The translations under genes and the position numbers were made by a program. The notes below the pieces were generated by a model. That model did not search any database. It was not told the origin of the DNA and saw only the letters and a program-made list of their open reading frames with translations. Of a DNA stretch of 64,000 bases, positions 24,206 to 32,439 are shown one piece after another; position 1 is the stretch's first letter, and every line of letters begins with the position of its first letter. The stretch comes from Lacinutrix sp. MedPE-SW (GTDB taxonomy: Bacteria > Bacteroidota > Bacteroidia > Flavobacteriales > Flavobacteriaceae). The stretch is from positions 1 through 64,000 of the forward strand of contig NZ_MPCX01000012.1 in assembly GCF_001874145.1 (NCBI RefSeq), given 5' to 3'.

Positions 24206-24976
24206 ATGAGTATAGGATTAGTTTTATCTGGTGGAGGAAGTAGAGGCATTGCACATATTGGTGTTTTAAGAGCTTTAGAGGAATATAACATTAAAATATC
24301 TCACATTTCTGGTACAAGTTGTGGTGCTATAGTAGGTAGTTTATACGCCGCTGGACATTCATGGGAAGATATTTTTCATTTTTTTAAATCTGTACCCTTA
24401 TTTAGTTATAAAAAATATGCTATTAATAAACCCGGTTTTATAGATACATCTAAATTTTACAAAGAATTATTACCTTATTTTTCTCACGATAACTTTAATG
24501 CCTTACAATTAAAACTTTTTATAACTGCTACAAATCTTGTTACTGCTAAAGCGGAAACTTTTAGCTCTGGAGCACTTATAAACACCATATTAGCATCATC
24601 TGCAGTTCCTGGAATTTTTTCTCCTGTTATTATAGATAACAATCCATATACAGATGGCGGCATATTAAATAATTTTCCGGTAGAACCTATACTAAATAGC
24701 TGTTCTAAAATTATTGGTGTTTATGTAAACCCTATAGAAGACATAGATGCAAAACAATTAAAGCATTCTTACCAGGTTTTAAATAGAGCTTATCAAATTG
24801 GGTTTTTAAACCAATCGGTTTCTAAGTTTGATGCTTGTGATTTTGTAATTTATCCTAAAAAATTAAATAAGTATGGTCTTTTTAATCTTAAAAACATGGA
24901 AACCATATTAAAAATAGGGTATGAAGAAGCTATAAAAATTATTGAAGAAAATAAAAGTACTTTTTTAGCTAAATAA
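24206..24976 (+). CDS. Patatin-like phospholipase
   Basis: A 256-residue patatin-domain protein. It has the oxyanion loop GGGSRGIAHIGVL, the nucleophile GTSCG (Ser38) and the catalytic Asp in TDGGILNNFPV. It has no signal peptide or extra domain, like the short RssA/YchK type. It should hydrolyse acyl esters of lipids in the cytoplasm or at the inner membrane. It is convergent with the Mla-type operon, which also concerns lipids. Confidence 0.88.
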   Translation: MSIGLVLSGGGSRGIAHIGVLRALEEYNIKISHISGTSCGAIVGSLYAAGHSWEDIFHFFKSVPLFSYKKYAINKPGFIDTSKFYKELLPYFSHDNFNALQLKLFITATNLVTAKAETFSSGALINTILASSAVPGIFSPVIIDNNPYTDGGILNNFPVEPILNSCSKIIGVYVNPIEDIDAKQLKHSYQVLNRAYQIGFLNQSVSKFDACDFVIYPKKLNKYGLFNLKNMETILKIGYEEAIKIIEENKSTFLAK

Positions 24977-24986
24977 TATTACCCTA

Positions 24987-25970
24987 TTACTTTTTGTTTT
25001 CTAGCTTCTTTTTTAACCGTTCTTGTTTTTTAAAATACCCTTTAAAAAAGAAATTGTGTTTTAAGGCTTCCATATTTTCGTTTAATTTTTGAGATGCTTC
25101 TTTTATATTTAACATTGTAGAATCTAAAATTATTGGTAATGTTTCATTTTTTGTTAAATAATTTAATGTGCTTTTTTTAGTGCTAATATCTAAAATCATA
25201 GTATCTAAAACTTGGGTAATTTTTAATATTGATTGGCTTGATGCTTCTATATTTTTAAATGTTGTAGACAATTGATTTTTAGCAACTGTATCGCTTAGTA
25301 ATATACCTGCTGCACTATTTTTCACATCTATAGTAGATAAAATATTATTAATTTTTAAAACTGCTTGATTTGTACCTTGTGTAGTTTGTTTTAAATTATT
25401 TAACGTGGTTTTAATATCTCTTGTTAATAATGAATCTGTAATTAAAGCGCCTAAAGCGCCTTCACCATGTAATATTTGATTTGTAATTTTTAGCAAATCT
25501 GATGTAAGTAAAGCAGCATTTTCATTGGTAACGCTTAAGGTAGATAACATATCATCGGTTCCAATTTTAGAATATGATATTATTGTGTCTCCAGAAATAA
25601 TTGGGTAATTATTTTGTTTGCCTGGCGTTATATTTACAACCATACTACCTACTAAACCATCTGAACCAATTGTAGCAATAGCATCTTTTTTTATAAATGC
25701 TCCCGTTTTTTCTTCAATCATCATTTGTACAATAATTTTAGAGTTCTTTGTCATTTCTATACTACTAACTGTGCCAATATTAATTCCAGAATAGCGTACA
25801 TTATTTCCTAATTGTAAACCATTTACATTTTTAAAAACACTATAAACTTTCATGTTTCTAGTAAAAATGTGCTGTTTACTTCCTATAAAATATAAGGCAG
25901 CAACTAAAAAAATAGTTCCTACTACTACCATTATTCCTACTCTAACTTTTTGTGAAGATGATTTTTTCAT
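24987..25970 (-). CDS. MlaD-family substrate-binding protein
   Basis: A 327-residue protein with one N-terminal membrane helix and an MCE/MlaD domain (VYSVFKNVNGLQLGNNVRYSGINIGTVSSIEM). A long helical tail of repeats follows (SDLLKITNQIL, KINNIL, ILKITQVLDTM). It would form the periplasmic ring of a phospholipid or hydrophobic-substrate ABC transporter. It is last in the operon E-F-D, 8 bases after the ATPase. Confidence 0.88.
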   Translation of the reverse strand: MKKSSSQKVRVGIMVVVGTIFLVAALYFIGSKQHIFTRNMKVYSVFKNVNGLQLGNNVRYSGINIGTVSSIEMTKNSKIIVQMMIEEKTGAFIKKDAIATIGSDGLVGSMVVNITPGKQNNYPIISGDTIISYSKIGTDDMLSTLSVTNENAALLTSDLLKITNQILHGEGALGALITDSLLTRDIKTTLNNLKQTTQGTNQAVLKINNILSTIDVKNSAAGILLSDTVAKNQLSTTFKNIEASSQSILKITQVLDTMILDISTKKSTLNYLTKNETLPIILDSTMLNIKEASQKLNENMEALKHNFFFKGYFKKQERLKKKLENKK

Positions 25971-25978
25971 GACTATAA

Positions 25979-26731
25979 TTAATTTTTAAAAAAAGCTTTA
26001 ACCTTAGGATTTGTAGAGTTTGAAAGCTCACTATATGTACCTTCTATATAGTTTGTTCCATCGATAAGCAATAGTATTCTATTAGAGATAACGCGCGCGC
26101 AGTCTACGTCGTGAGTTATTATAATTGAAGAGGTTTTATATTGTGTTTGAATGTGTCGCATTAATTGAATTATTTCTTTAGCAGTAATAGGATCTAAACC
26201 TGTAGTAGGCTCATCGTAAAGCATAATTTTAGGTTTTAAAATTAATGCCCTAGCCAATGCTACACGTCGTTGCATACCTCCAGATAATTCTACCGGCATT
26301 AAATCTATAGCTTGGCTTAATCCAACATTTTTTAAAGCTTCTGCTACTAAAGCATCTGCATTTAAATCTTTTTTAGTTTTTAAATTATGTCTTCGTAAGG
26401 GAAACTCTAGATTTTCTCTTACCGTCATAGAATCGTATAATGCACTACCTTGAAATAAAAAACCAATTTCTGTTCTTAAAACATTTAATTCTTTATTGCC
26501 TAATGTTGTAATTTCAAAATCATGAATTTTTATGCTTCCGCTATCTGCTGCCATGAGTCCTACTAGACATTTTATCATTACAGATTTTCCTGAACCAGAT
26601 TTTCCCATAATGACTAAATTTTCTCCTTCTTGTAACTTTAAATTAAAATTTTTAAGTACGTGATTATCACCAAAACTTTTATTTAAGTTTTTTATTTCTA
26701 ATACTGTTTTTATATTTTTTTCTTGACTCAT
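25979..26731 (-). CDS. MlaF-family ABC ATPase
   Basis: A 250-residue ATPase. It has Walker A GKSGSGKSV, Q-loop FLFQGSALYDSMTV, signature LSGGMQRRVALARAL, Walker B IMLYDEPTTGLD and the His switch ITHDVD. The SALYDSMTVREN segment is characteristic of Mla-type ATPases. It is coupled to the permease (3-base gap) and the MCE protein. Confidence 0.93.
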   Translation of the reverse strand: MSQEKNIKTVLEIKNLNKSFGDNHVLKNFNLKLQEGENLVIMGKSGSGKSVMIKCLVGLMAADSGSIKIHDFEITTLGNKELNVLRTEIGFLFQGSALYDSMTVRENLEFPLRRHNLKTKKDLNADALVAEALKNVGLSQAIDLMPVELSGGMQRRVALARALILKPKIMLYDEPTTGLDPITAKEIIQLMRHIQTQYKTSSIIITHDVDCARVISNRILLLIDGTNYIEGTYSELSNSTNPKVKAFFKN

Positions 26732-26734
26732 AAT

Positions 26735-27517
26735 TTAAACTTCAAAAAATATATCTGTTATAAATACAGCTATAAAATCTATAATAAATAGTAGCATTGA
26801 TGTATAAACAACTGCAGCGTTTGATGCTTCTCCAACACCTACTGTTCCTTTTGCACAATTGTATCCTTTGTAACAACCTACCAGACCAATAGCAAACCCA
26901 AAATAGAAAGATTTTACTGTTGCAGGAATTATATCGCTAAATTGAAGAGCGTCAAATACTTTATTAAAATAGAGTAAAAAAGAAACGTCTCCTTTTAAGT
27001 ATTCAATAATTGCAGAACCTAATAAAGCTACTGCATCTCCAATTATTATTAATAAAGGCAACATTAATGTTGTAGCTAAAATTCTTGTTACTACTAAGTA
27101 TTTAAAAGGGTTAGTACCCGAAACCTCCATAGCATCAATTTGCTCTGTTACTTTCATAGAGCCCAATTCTGCACCAATACCAGAACCAATTCTTCCTGCA
27201 CAAATTAAAGCTATAATTACAGGCCCTATTTCTCTAACAATAGATATGCTTACCATTGATGGCATCCAGGATTCTGCACCAAACTCCATTAATGTAGGTC
27301 TAGATTGTAAAGTAAAAACTAGCCCTAAAATAAAACCGGTTACGCTAACCAATAAAATAGATTTGTTTCCTATATTATAGCATTGCCTAATAAGTTCTTT
27401 CCATTCAAATGGTTTTGTAAACACTTCTTTAAAAAAACGAATTGCAAAAAAAGAGATATCGCCTATTTGATTAAAAAAGGAAAACATTTTGTCTTGTATG
27501 GTTTTTGTAGCTATCAC
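26735..27517 (-). CDS. MlaE-family ABC permease
   Basis: A 260-residue permease of the MlaE type with about five membrane segments. It has LVSVTGFILGLVFTLQSRP, VREIGPVIIALICAGRIGSGIGAELG and MKVTEQIDAMEVSGTNPFKYLVVTR. The start at 27517 is GTG; the ATG at 27487 is a good alternative. It is first in the lipid transport operon, under site 13. Confidence 0.92.
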   Translation of the reverse strand: MIATKTIQDKMFSFFNQIGDISFFAIRFFKEVFTKPFEWKELIRQCYNIGNKSILLVSVTGFILGLVFTLQSRPTLMEFGAESWMPSMVSISIVREIGPVIIALICAGRIGSGIGAELGSMKVTEQIDAMEVSGTNPFKYLVVTRILATTLMLPLLIIIGDAVALLGSAIIEYLKGDVSFLLYFNKVFDALQFSDIIPATVKSFYFGFAIGLVGCYKGYNCAKGTVGVGEASNAAVVYTSMLLFIIDFIAVFITDIFFEV

Positions 27518-27536
27518 AATTTTTCGATTGAAAAGT

Positions 27537-27579
27537 CAAATATATAGGTCGATTAAGCATTTAAAAATGATATAAATCA
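27537..27579 (-). promoter_or_regulatory. Crp/Fnr-type promoter, site 13
   Basis: Minus strand: palindrome TGATTTATATCA (27568-27579), perfect -7 box TATATTTG (27537-27544), 33 bp apart. It drives the Mla-type operon. Confidence 0.75.
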
Positions 27580-27595
27580 TTACCACAAATAAGTT

Positions 27596-28321
27596 TTAAT
27601 TAAAAAACAAACTTGTAATACCTATAATTAAAATGAGTATTAATACTAAAAAACGAAATTGTTCTTGAGAGATTTTATTAAGAATAAGCTTACCAAGCCA
27701 TGTACCTAAAAGACTAATAACAACTAAAATAGGAATAAGATATAGTAAGTCTTTTCGCATATAACCGTTAAAATAATAAACAATCGTTCTACTAAAATCT
27801 ACACCTAAATCAATTACTGCCGAAGTAGCTATAAATTTGTTTTTATCCATTTTAAATGCAGAAAGAGTAATACCTCTAATCGCTCCTCCTGTTCCTAAAA
27901 CTCCTGCACTTAAACCTGAAAGTACTCCACCTGTTATTGTATTTGTAAGTGTTTCTTTTACTTTTAAGTTTTTAAAGACTAAAAAAACAAGACTCAATAG
28001 TATTAAAAAAACACCTAAAATATAGGTAAGCAATCTTGGGTTTATATATTTACTAAAAAAAGCACCGATAATAACAAAAATTACAGCAGGCAAACCCAAT
28101 TGTAGTATTACTTTTTTATCTAACCCTTTTCTAAACATTGCAATTTTACTAAGGTTACTCGCTAAATGAAATAAAGCTGTAATACCTAAAACAGATTGAA
28201 AATCTAAAAAAAAGTTTGCAATAGGAACAAAAAAAACTGAAGAACCGAAACCTCCAACAGTTCCTAAAATTTCTGCAATTAAAGTAAGTATTATAAAAAG
28301 TGGTAAATATCTTGAGAGCAT
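27596..28321 (-). CDS. TauE/SafE-type membrane transporter
   Basis: A 241-residue membrane protein with about seven to eight helices. It carries the repeated glycine-rich pattern of the family (GTVGGFGSSVFFVPI in half one, GGVLSGLSAGVLGTGGAIRG in half two). Members export or import sulfite, sulfonates or sulfoacetate; the substrate here is unknown. It is a single-gene unit under site 14. Confidence 0.85.
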   Translation of the reverse strand: MLSRYLPLFIILTLIAEILGTVGGFGSSVFFVPIANFFLDFQSVLGITALFHLASNLSKIAMFRKGLDKKVILQLGLPAVIFVIIGAFFSKYINPRLLTYILGVFLILLSLVFLVFKNLKVKETLTNTITGGVLSGLSAGVLGTGGAIRGITLSAFKMDKNKFIATSAVIDLGVDFSRTIVYYFNGYMRKDLLYLIPILVVISLLGTWLGKLILNKISQEQFRFLVLILILIIGITSLFFN

Positions 28322-28338
28322 AATTTTTAATTATACTT

Positions 28339-28381
28339 CAAAAATAGATGTAGATTTTAGTTTAGAATATGATATTTATCA
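28339..28381 (-). promoter_or_regulatory. Crp/Fnr-type promoter, site 14
   Basis: Minus strand: palindrome TGATAAATATCA (28370-28381), perfect -7 box TATTTTTG (28339-28346), 33 bp apart. It is the last such site seen before the alginate genes. Confidence 0.75.
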
Positions 28382-28421
28382 AGCTCATTAATAGTTTAAT
28401 ATTGTTGTTTAAAATTATAAA

Positions 28422-29252
28422 TCACTTTTTAGCTTTAATATTAAATACTAAACCAATTAATATTAAACTTATACCTAAAATGCTCCATAAGGTATAGGTT
28501 TCATTAATCCATACCACCCCAATTATCATTGTAAATATAACTTCTAAATACTTTAATGGAGCTACTTGATTGGTTTCGCCAACTTGCATTGCTTTAGTCA
28601 TATATAATTGGGCAAAATAACCAAAAACACCCAAACTTAATAAAATTATCCATTGCATACCGCTTGGTGCAATCCAGCCATTAATTGATAGTATCGCACC
28701 AATAATTGCAGAGATAATCATGAAATAATTTACTATTACAACAGGATGATCTTTGGCTCCAATTTTTCTAATTGTAATGTACACTAATCCAGCAAAAATG
28801 GCAGATAACAAGGCATAAATAATACCTTCTGTATTTAAATTATTTTCAAAACCTTTTAAAACTAAAACACCAATAAATGCGAGTAAAAAAAATAACCATT
28901 GTATATTTTTTATTGTTTCTTTTAAAAAGAATACTGCAAAAATAGCTGCAAAAATTGGAGCTATATATCTTATTGAAACAGCTGTTCCTGTAGGAATAAA
29001 TTTTAAAGAGAAAAAAAACAGTGTCATAGAAATTAAGCCAAACACACCTCTAGCTATTAATAATTTCTTTTGATTTCCAAGAATAGAGATTTTATTTTTT
29101 AATAAAAACGGTAAGGTAAAAAACAAAGAACCTAATGCTCTAAAAAAAACAATTTGATAGACACTAAAATCATGTAACGACTTTACAAAGACATTTAATA
29201 TGGTGAACGCAAAAGCACTCAACACCATATATTGTATTGCTTTTTTTAGCAT
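28422..29252 (-). CDS. EamA-type transporter (DMT superfamily)
   Basis: A 276-residue protein with ten membrane helices and two EamA halves (VFFRALGSLFFTLPFL, then GETNQVAPLKYLEVIFTM). The substrate is unknown. It begins 25 bases after the short LacI-like gene, so it could be read through from the alginate catabolic operon. That would make it a candidate exporter or importer linked to sugar acids, but this is only positional. Confidence 0.82.
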   Translation of the reverse strand: MLKKAIQYMVLSAFAFTILNVFVKSLHDFSVYQIVFFRALGSLFFTLPFLLKNKISILGNQKKLLIARGVFGLISMTLFFFSLKFIPTGTAVSIRYIAPIFAAIFAVFFLKETIKNIQWLFFLLAFIGVLVLKGFENNLNTEGIIYALLSAIFAGLVYITIRKIGAKDHPVVIVNYFMIISAIIGAILSINGWIAPSGMQWIILLSLGVFGYFAQLYMTKAMQVGETNQVAPLKYLEVIFTMIIGVVWINETYTLWSILGISLILIGLVFNIKAKK

Positions 29253-29277
29253 TAGTTGGTATTAAATTATAGCGAAG

Positions 29278-29787
29278 TTATGCTATATTTTTTAATAGTG
29301 AGTTAAAACAGTTTAAACAACTTTCTTGCAATTGTTCTTTAGATTGATTTTCGTTTATATCAATAACCTCTACTGGATAATTATACTCTAAAAGCTGTAG
29401 TTTATTCTTTGATAGTAATATTACACCATCCACACTACCATCACTACTAATTTTAATACATTCTTTTTCTTTTAAAGGCGACTCGAAAGATTGAAATAAT
29501 ACAATTTTATAACCTTTGTTAGATGCTATTTTTTCTATATTAAATAAAATCCAGCTATAAAAATTTGTGTTTACCTGAGGTAGGATTACTGCTAAAGCTT
29601 GTGTTCTTTTTTTTCTTAAACCTACAGCATACGTATTTGGAATGTAATTGTATTTTTTTGCAATATCATGAATACGTTTTTTAGTTTTTAAACTTATATC
29701 TAACTTATTATTTATTGCTTTGGAAACTGTAGAGACAGAATAGCCAGATAAACGAGCCAATTCTTTTAATGTAATTTTAGTTTCCAA
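29278..29787 (-). CDS. Short LacI-family protein, lacks most of the ligand domain
   Basis: A 169-residue protein. Residues 1-55 are a normal LacI HTH and hinge (TLKELARLSGYSVSTVSKAINN, YNYIPNTYAVGLRKKRTQ). About 75 residues of the periplasmic-binding fold follow (ALAVILPQVNTNFYSWIL, DGVILL). The rest, normally another 170 or so residues, is absent and the last 40 residues are off-pattern. It can probably bind DNA but not sense sugar in the usual way. It is last in the KDG kinase/KDPG aldolase run, 5 bases after the aldolase. It could be a degraded regulator or a real short form. Confidence 0.75.
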   Translation of the reverse strand: METKITLKELARLSGYSVSTVSKAINNKLDISLKTKKRIHDIAKKYNYIPNTYAVGLRKKRTQALAVILPQVNTNFYSWILFNIEKIASNKGYKIVLFQSFESPLKEKECIKISSDGSVDGVILLSKNKLQLLEYNYPVEVIDINENQSKEQLQESCLNCFNSLLKNIA

Positions 29788-29792
29788 AGTAA

Positions 29793-30461
29793 TTATGATT
29801 TAATACTATTTATTATTGCTATTGAAGACTTAGTAAGCGCTGCTATTTGGCTTAAATCGTAATTACCCTTAGTATCTTTAACTATAAGTTTTGAACCCAT
29901 TCCTACGCAAGTTGCACCAGCATTAAACCAACTCTCTAAATTTTCTTTTGTAGGAGTTACACCACCTGTAGGCATTATAGTTGTCCAAGGTTGAGGACCT
30001 TTTATTGCTTTTATAAAATTTGGTCCATATATTCCTCCTGGAAATAATTTAACTATTTCACAACCTAATTCTTCGGCTTTTGTAATTTCTGTTAGAGAAC
30101 CGCAACCTGGAGACCATAATACTTTTCTTCTATTGCAAACAATTGCTATATCTTCCCTTAGTACTGGCGTTACAATAAAGTTTGCTCCTAAAGCCATATA
30201 ATTTGATGCGGAAGCAGCATCTGTTACAGAGCCAACACCTAAAATCATTCCAGGTAAATTTTCTATTGCATACTTATTAAGTTTTGCAAAAATATCTTCT
30301 GCAAAATCTCCACGTGCTGTAAATTCTATTAAACGTGCTCCTGCCTTATAAAGTGTTTGCGCTATTTTTTTACAAGTTTCAAAATCATTGTCGTAAAATA
30401 AAGGGACTAAGCCTGTTTCACGCATTACTTTTACTACTTCAATTCTTGAATATTGTGCCAT
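29793..30461 (-). CDS. eda: KDPG/KHG aldolase
   Basis: A 222-residue class I aldolase that splits 2-keto-3-deoxy-6-phosphogluconate into pyruvate and glyceraldehyde 3-phosphate, the last step of alginate monomer breakdown. Seen are LIEFTARGDFAEDIF with the catalytic Glu region, GVGSVTDAA, the Schiff-base Lys in EIVKLFPGG, and PTGGVTPTKENLESW. It lies 9 bases after the KDG kinase. Confidence 0.93.
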   Translation of the reverse strand: MAQYSRIEVVKVMRETGLVPLFYDNDFETCKKIAQTLYKAGARLIEFTARGDFAEDIFAKLNKYAIENLPGMILGVGSVTDAASASNYMALGANFIVTPVLREDIAIVCNRRKVLWSPGCGSLTEITKAEELGCEIVKLFPGGIYGPNFIKAIKGPQPWTTIMPTGGVTPTKENLESWFNAGATCVGMGSKLIVKDTKGNYDLSQIAALTKSSIAIINSIKS

Positions 30462-30470
30462 TCTATTTTT

Positions 30471-31493
30471 TTATCTTGAAACTTTTCCTGATGAATCACC
30501 ACTAAGTAGTTTTTCTATTTCTTTAAGAGTAATTAAATTGTAATCTCCAGATACAGTATGTTTTAAACAACATGCCGCTACTGCAATATTTAATGCTCTT
30601 TGTTTATTATTTACATCGTCTATTAAACCGTAAATTAAACCACCCATAAATGCATCGCCACTACCAACTCTATCTACTACTGGTGTTACTTCTTTAATAT
30701 CTGCATTATAAACACTTTTACCATCATATAAAATACCTCCAATACGTTGATGAGATGCACTAACAGAATATCTTAAAGTTGTGGCCACAGTTTTTAAATT
30801 AGGACATAATTTAAAAAGTTGATCGTATAATACAGGTAATGATGTTTCATTTTGATAATTAGGGTTTACTTTATCTTTACCCAACATAAAAAATGCTGTA
30901 TCTATGTCTCCTAGAATTATATTACTATATTTTAATAGCTCTGGCATTACTTCATTTGGTTCTTTACCATATTGCCATAATTTAGACCTATAATTTAAAT
31001 CTGAAGAAATTGTAATTCCTAGCTTATGAGCAACTTTAATTGCTTCTAAACATTCTTGTGCAGCTGTATTTGATATTGCTGGTGTTATACCACTCCAATG
31101 AAACCAAGATGCTCCTTTAAACACAGCTTCCCAATCTATAGAACCTCTTTCTATGGTTGCCATAGAACTGTTTGCTCTGTCGTAAACTATATTACTTCCT
31201 CTGGTTCCTGCTCCTGTTTCTAAAAAATAAATTCCTAATCTATCTCCTCCGTAAATAACGTTTTTAGATACTATATTAAACTTACGCATTTCCTTTAGTG
31301 CACAAGCACCAATTTCGTTTTCTGGCAGTCTTGTTACAAATTCTGCAGGAAGACCATAATTGGCTAAAGAAACCGCTACATTAAATTCTCCACCACCATA
31401 AGAAGCAGCAAACTTTTTAGCTTGAGAAAACCTGAGATGACGCTCTGTTGAGAGTCTTAGCATTATTTCACCAAATGTGACAATTTTGTTCAT
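30471..31493 (-). CDS. kdgK: 2-keto-3-deoxygluconate kinase
   Basis: A 340-residue PfkB-family sugar kinase. FGEIMLRLS and YGGGEFNVAVSLANYG are at the N-terminus, and the catalytic motif RVGSGDAFMGGLIYG is near residue 275. It phosphorylates KDG to KDPG. Its genomic partners (DEHU-type reductase upstream, KDPG aldolase downstream) fix the substrate. A long hairpin fills the 123-base gap to the reductase gene. Confidence 0.92.
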   Translation of the reverse strand: MNKIVTFGEIMLRLSTERHLRFSQAKKFAASYGGGEFNVAVSLANYGLPAEFVTRLPENEIGACALKEMRKFNIVSKNVIYGGDRLGIYFLETGAGTRGSNIVYDRANSSMATIERGSIDWEAVFKGASWFHWSGITPAISNTAAQECLEAIKVAHKLGITISSDLNYRSKLWQYGKEPNEVMPELLKYSNIILGDIDTAFFMLGKDKVNPNYQNETSLPVLYDQLFKLCPNLKTVATTLRYSVSASHQRIGGILYDGKSVYNADIKEVTPVVDRVGSGDAFMGGLIYGLIDDVNNKQRALNIAVAACCLKHTVSGDYNLITLKEIEKLLSGDSSGKVSR

Positions 31494-31532
31494 TTTATAA
31501 ATTTAATTACTATTAAAATAGTATATAAAAGC

Positions 31533-31597
31533 CAAATAGTTCTATTCTTTTTAATATTCTTTTAAGTAAAAAAGAATATTAATTATAAAACTATTTG
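31533..31597. repeat. Long hairpin between reductase and KDG kinase genes
   Basis: Two nested stems: CAAATAGTT (31533-31541) with AACTATTTG (31589-31597), and AATATTCTTTT (31553-31563) with AAAAGAATATT (31570-31580). It lies inside what should be one operon, so it is more likely a partial terminator or mRNA-stability element than a full stop. Confidence 0.6.
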
Positions 31598-31616
31598 ACT
31601 TTATAATGTTTAGATT

Positions 31617-32381
31617 TTAAATACCTAGAGCTTGACCACCTCCAATTTGTATAGTCTCTGCTGTAATAAAAGAGGCATCTTTACTTGCTAAAAAAGAAAC
31701 TACTCCAGCAACATCTTCTGGCTGCCCTAACCTACCTAACATAATATTATTTGCCCATGACGCAAAAACTTCTGGTTTTGTAGCTTTAATTTGAGCATGA
31801 AATGGAGTATCAATTGTTCCTGGCGAAACGGCGTTAGATCTAATTCCATATTCTGCTAAATCTTTAGCTAAAGCTCTAGTAATTGCATGAACTCCAGCTT
31901 TTGATGTACCATAAATACCAGCTCCTGGTCCACCAGCGGTCCAACCTGCATTAGATGTATAGTTTATAATTGAAGGATGCTCGCCTTTTTTTAAATAAGG
32001 AATTGCAGCTCTTGAAGCAAAGAATACAGAGTCTAAATTTAAAGCCATAACATTTCTATAAAACTCAGTAGTCATTTCTTCAAATCTTGATCTACCACCT
32101 AAACCACCTGCATTATTTACAAGCACATCTATTCTGCCATATTTATCACCAATTTTGGTAATGTTTGTGGTAACTTGCTCTTCTTTTGTTACATCGAAAC
32201 CAAGATATTCTGCTGTTATACCTTGAGCTGTTAATTCTTTTATTCTTTCAGCTCCAGCGTCGTCATCTATACCATTTAATATTACGGTATAACCATCTTG
32301 ACCTAATCTTTTTGCAACTTCAAATCCAATACCTCCAGTAGCTCCTGTTACTACTGCAACTTTCCCTTTATTTTCACTCAT
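31617..32381 (-). CDS. DEHU reductase-type short-chain dehydrogenase
   Basis: A 254-residue SDR. The cofactor motif is VTGATGGIGFEV. NNAGG, INYTSNAG and YGTSKAG (catalytic Tyr and Lys) are present, and PGTIDTPFH follows. In alginate loci this enzyme reduces 4-deoxy-L-erythro-5-hexoseulose uronate to KDG, and the neighbours support that reading. It lies 58 bases after the MFS gene and upstream of the kinase. Confidence 0.9.
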   Translation of the reverse strand: MSENKGKVAVVTGATGGIGFEVAKRLGQDGYTVILNGIDDDAGAERIKELTAQGITAEYLGFDVTKEEQVTTNITKIGDKYGRIDVLVNNAGGLGGRSRFEEMTTEFYRNVMALNLDSVFFASRAAIPYLKKGEHPSIINYTSNAGWTAGGPGAGIYGTSKAGVHAITRALAKDLAEYGIRSNAVSPGTIDTPFHAQIKATKPEVFASWANNIMLGRLGQPEDVAGVVSFLASKDASFITAETIQIGGGQALGI

Positions 32382-32439
32382 TTTTATTTGTTTTAAATTT
32401 TTATATGTTTTTTAGGTTTAATTTTCCTTGATATATTCA

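Noticed and set aside
31533-31597. Full terminator separating reductase and kinase operons
   Set aside because: I found no new promoter before the kinase gene, and the genes form one pathway, so a partial effect is more plausible.
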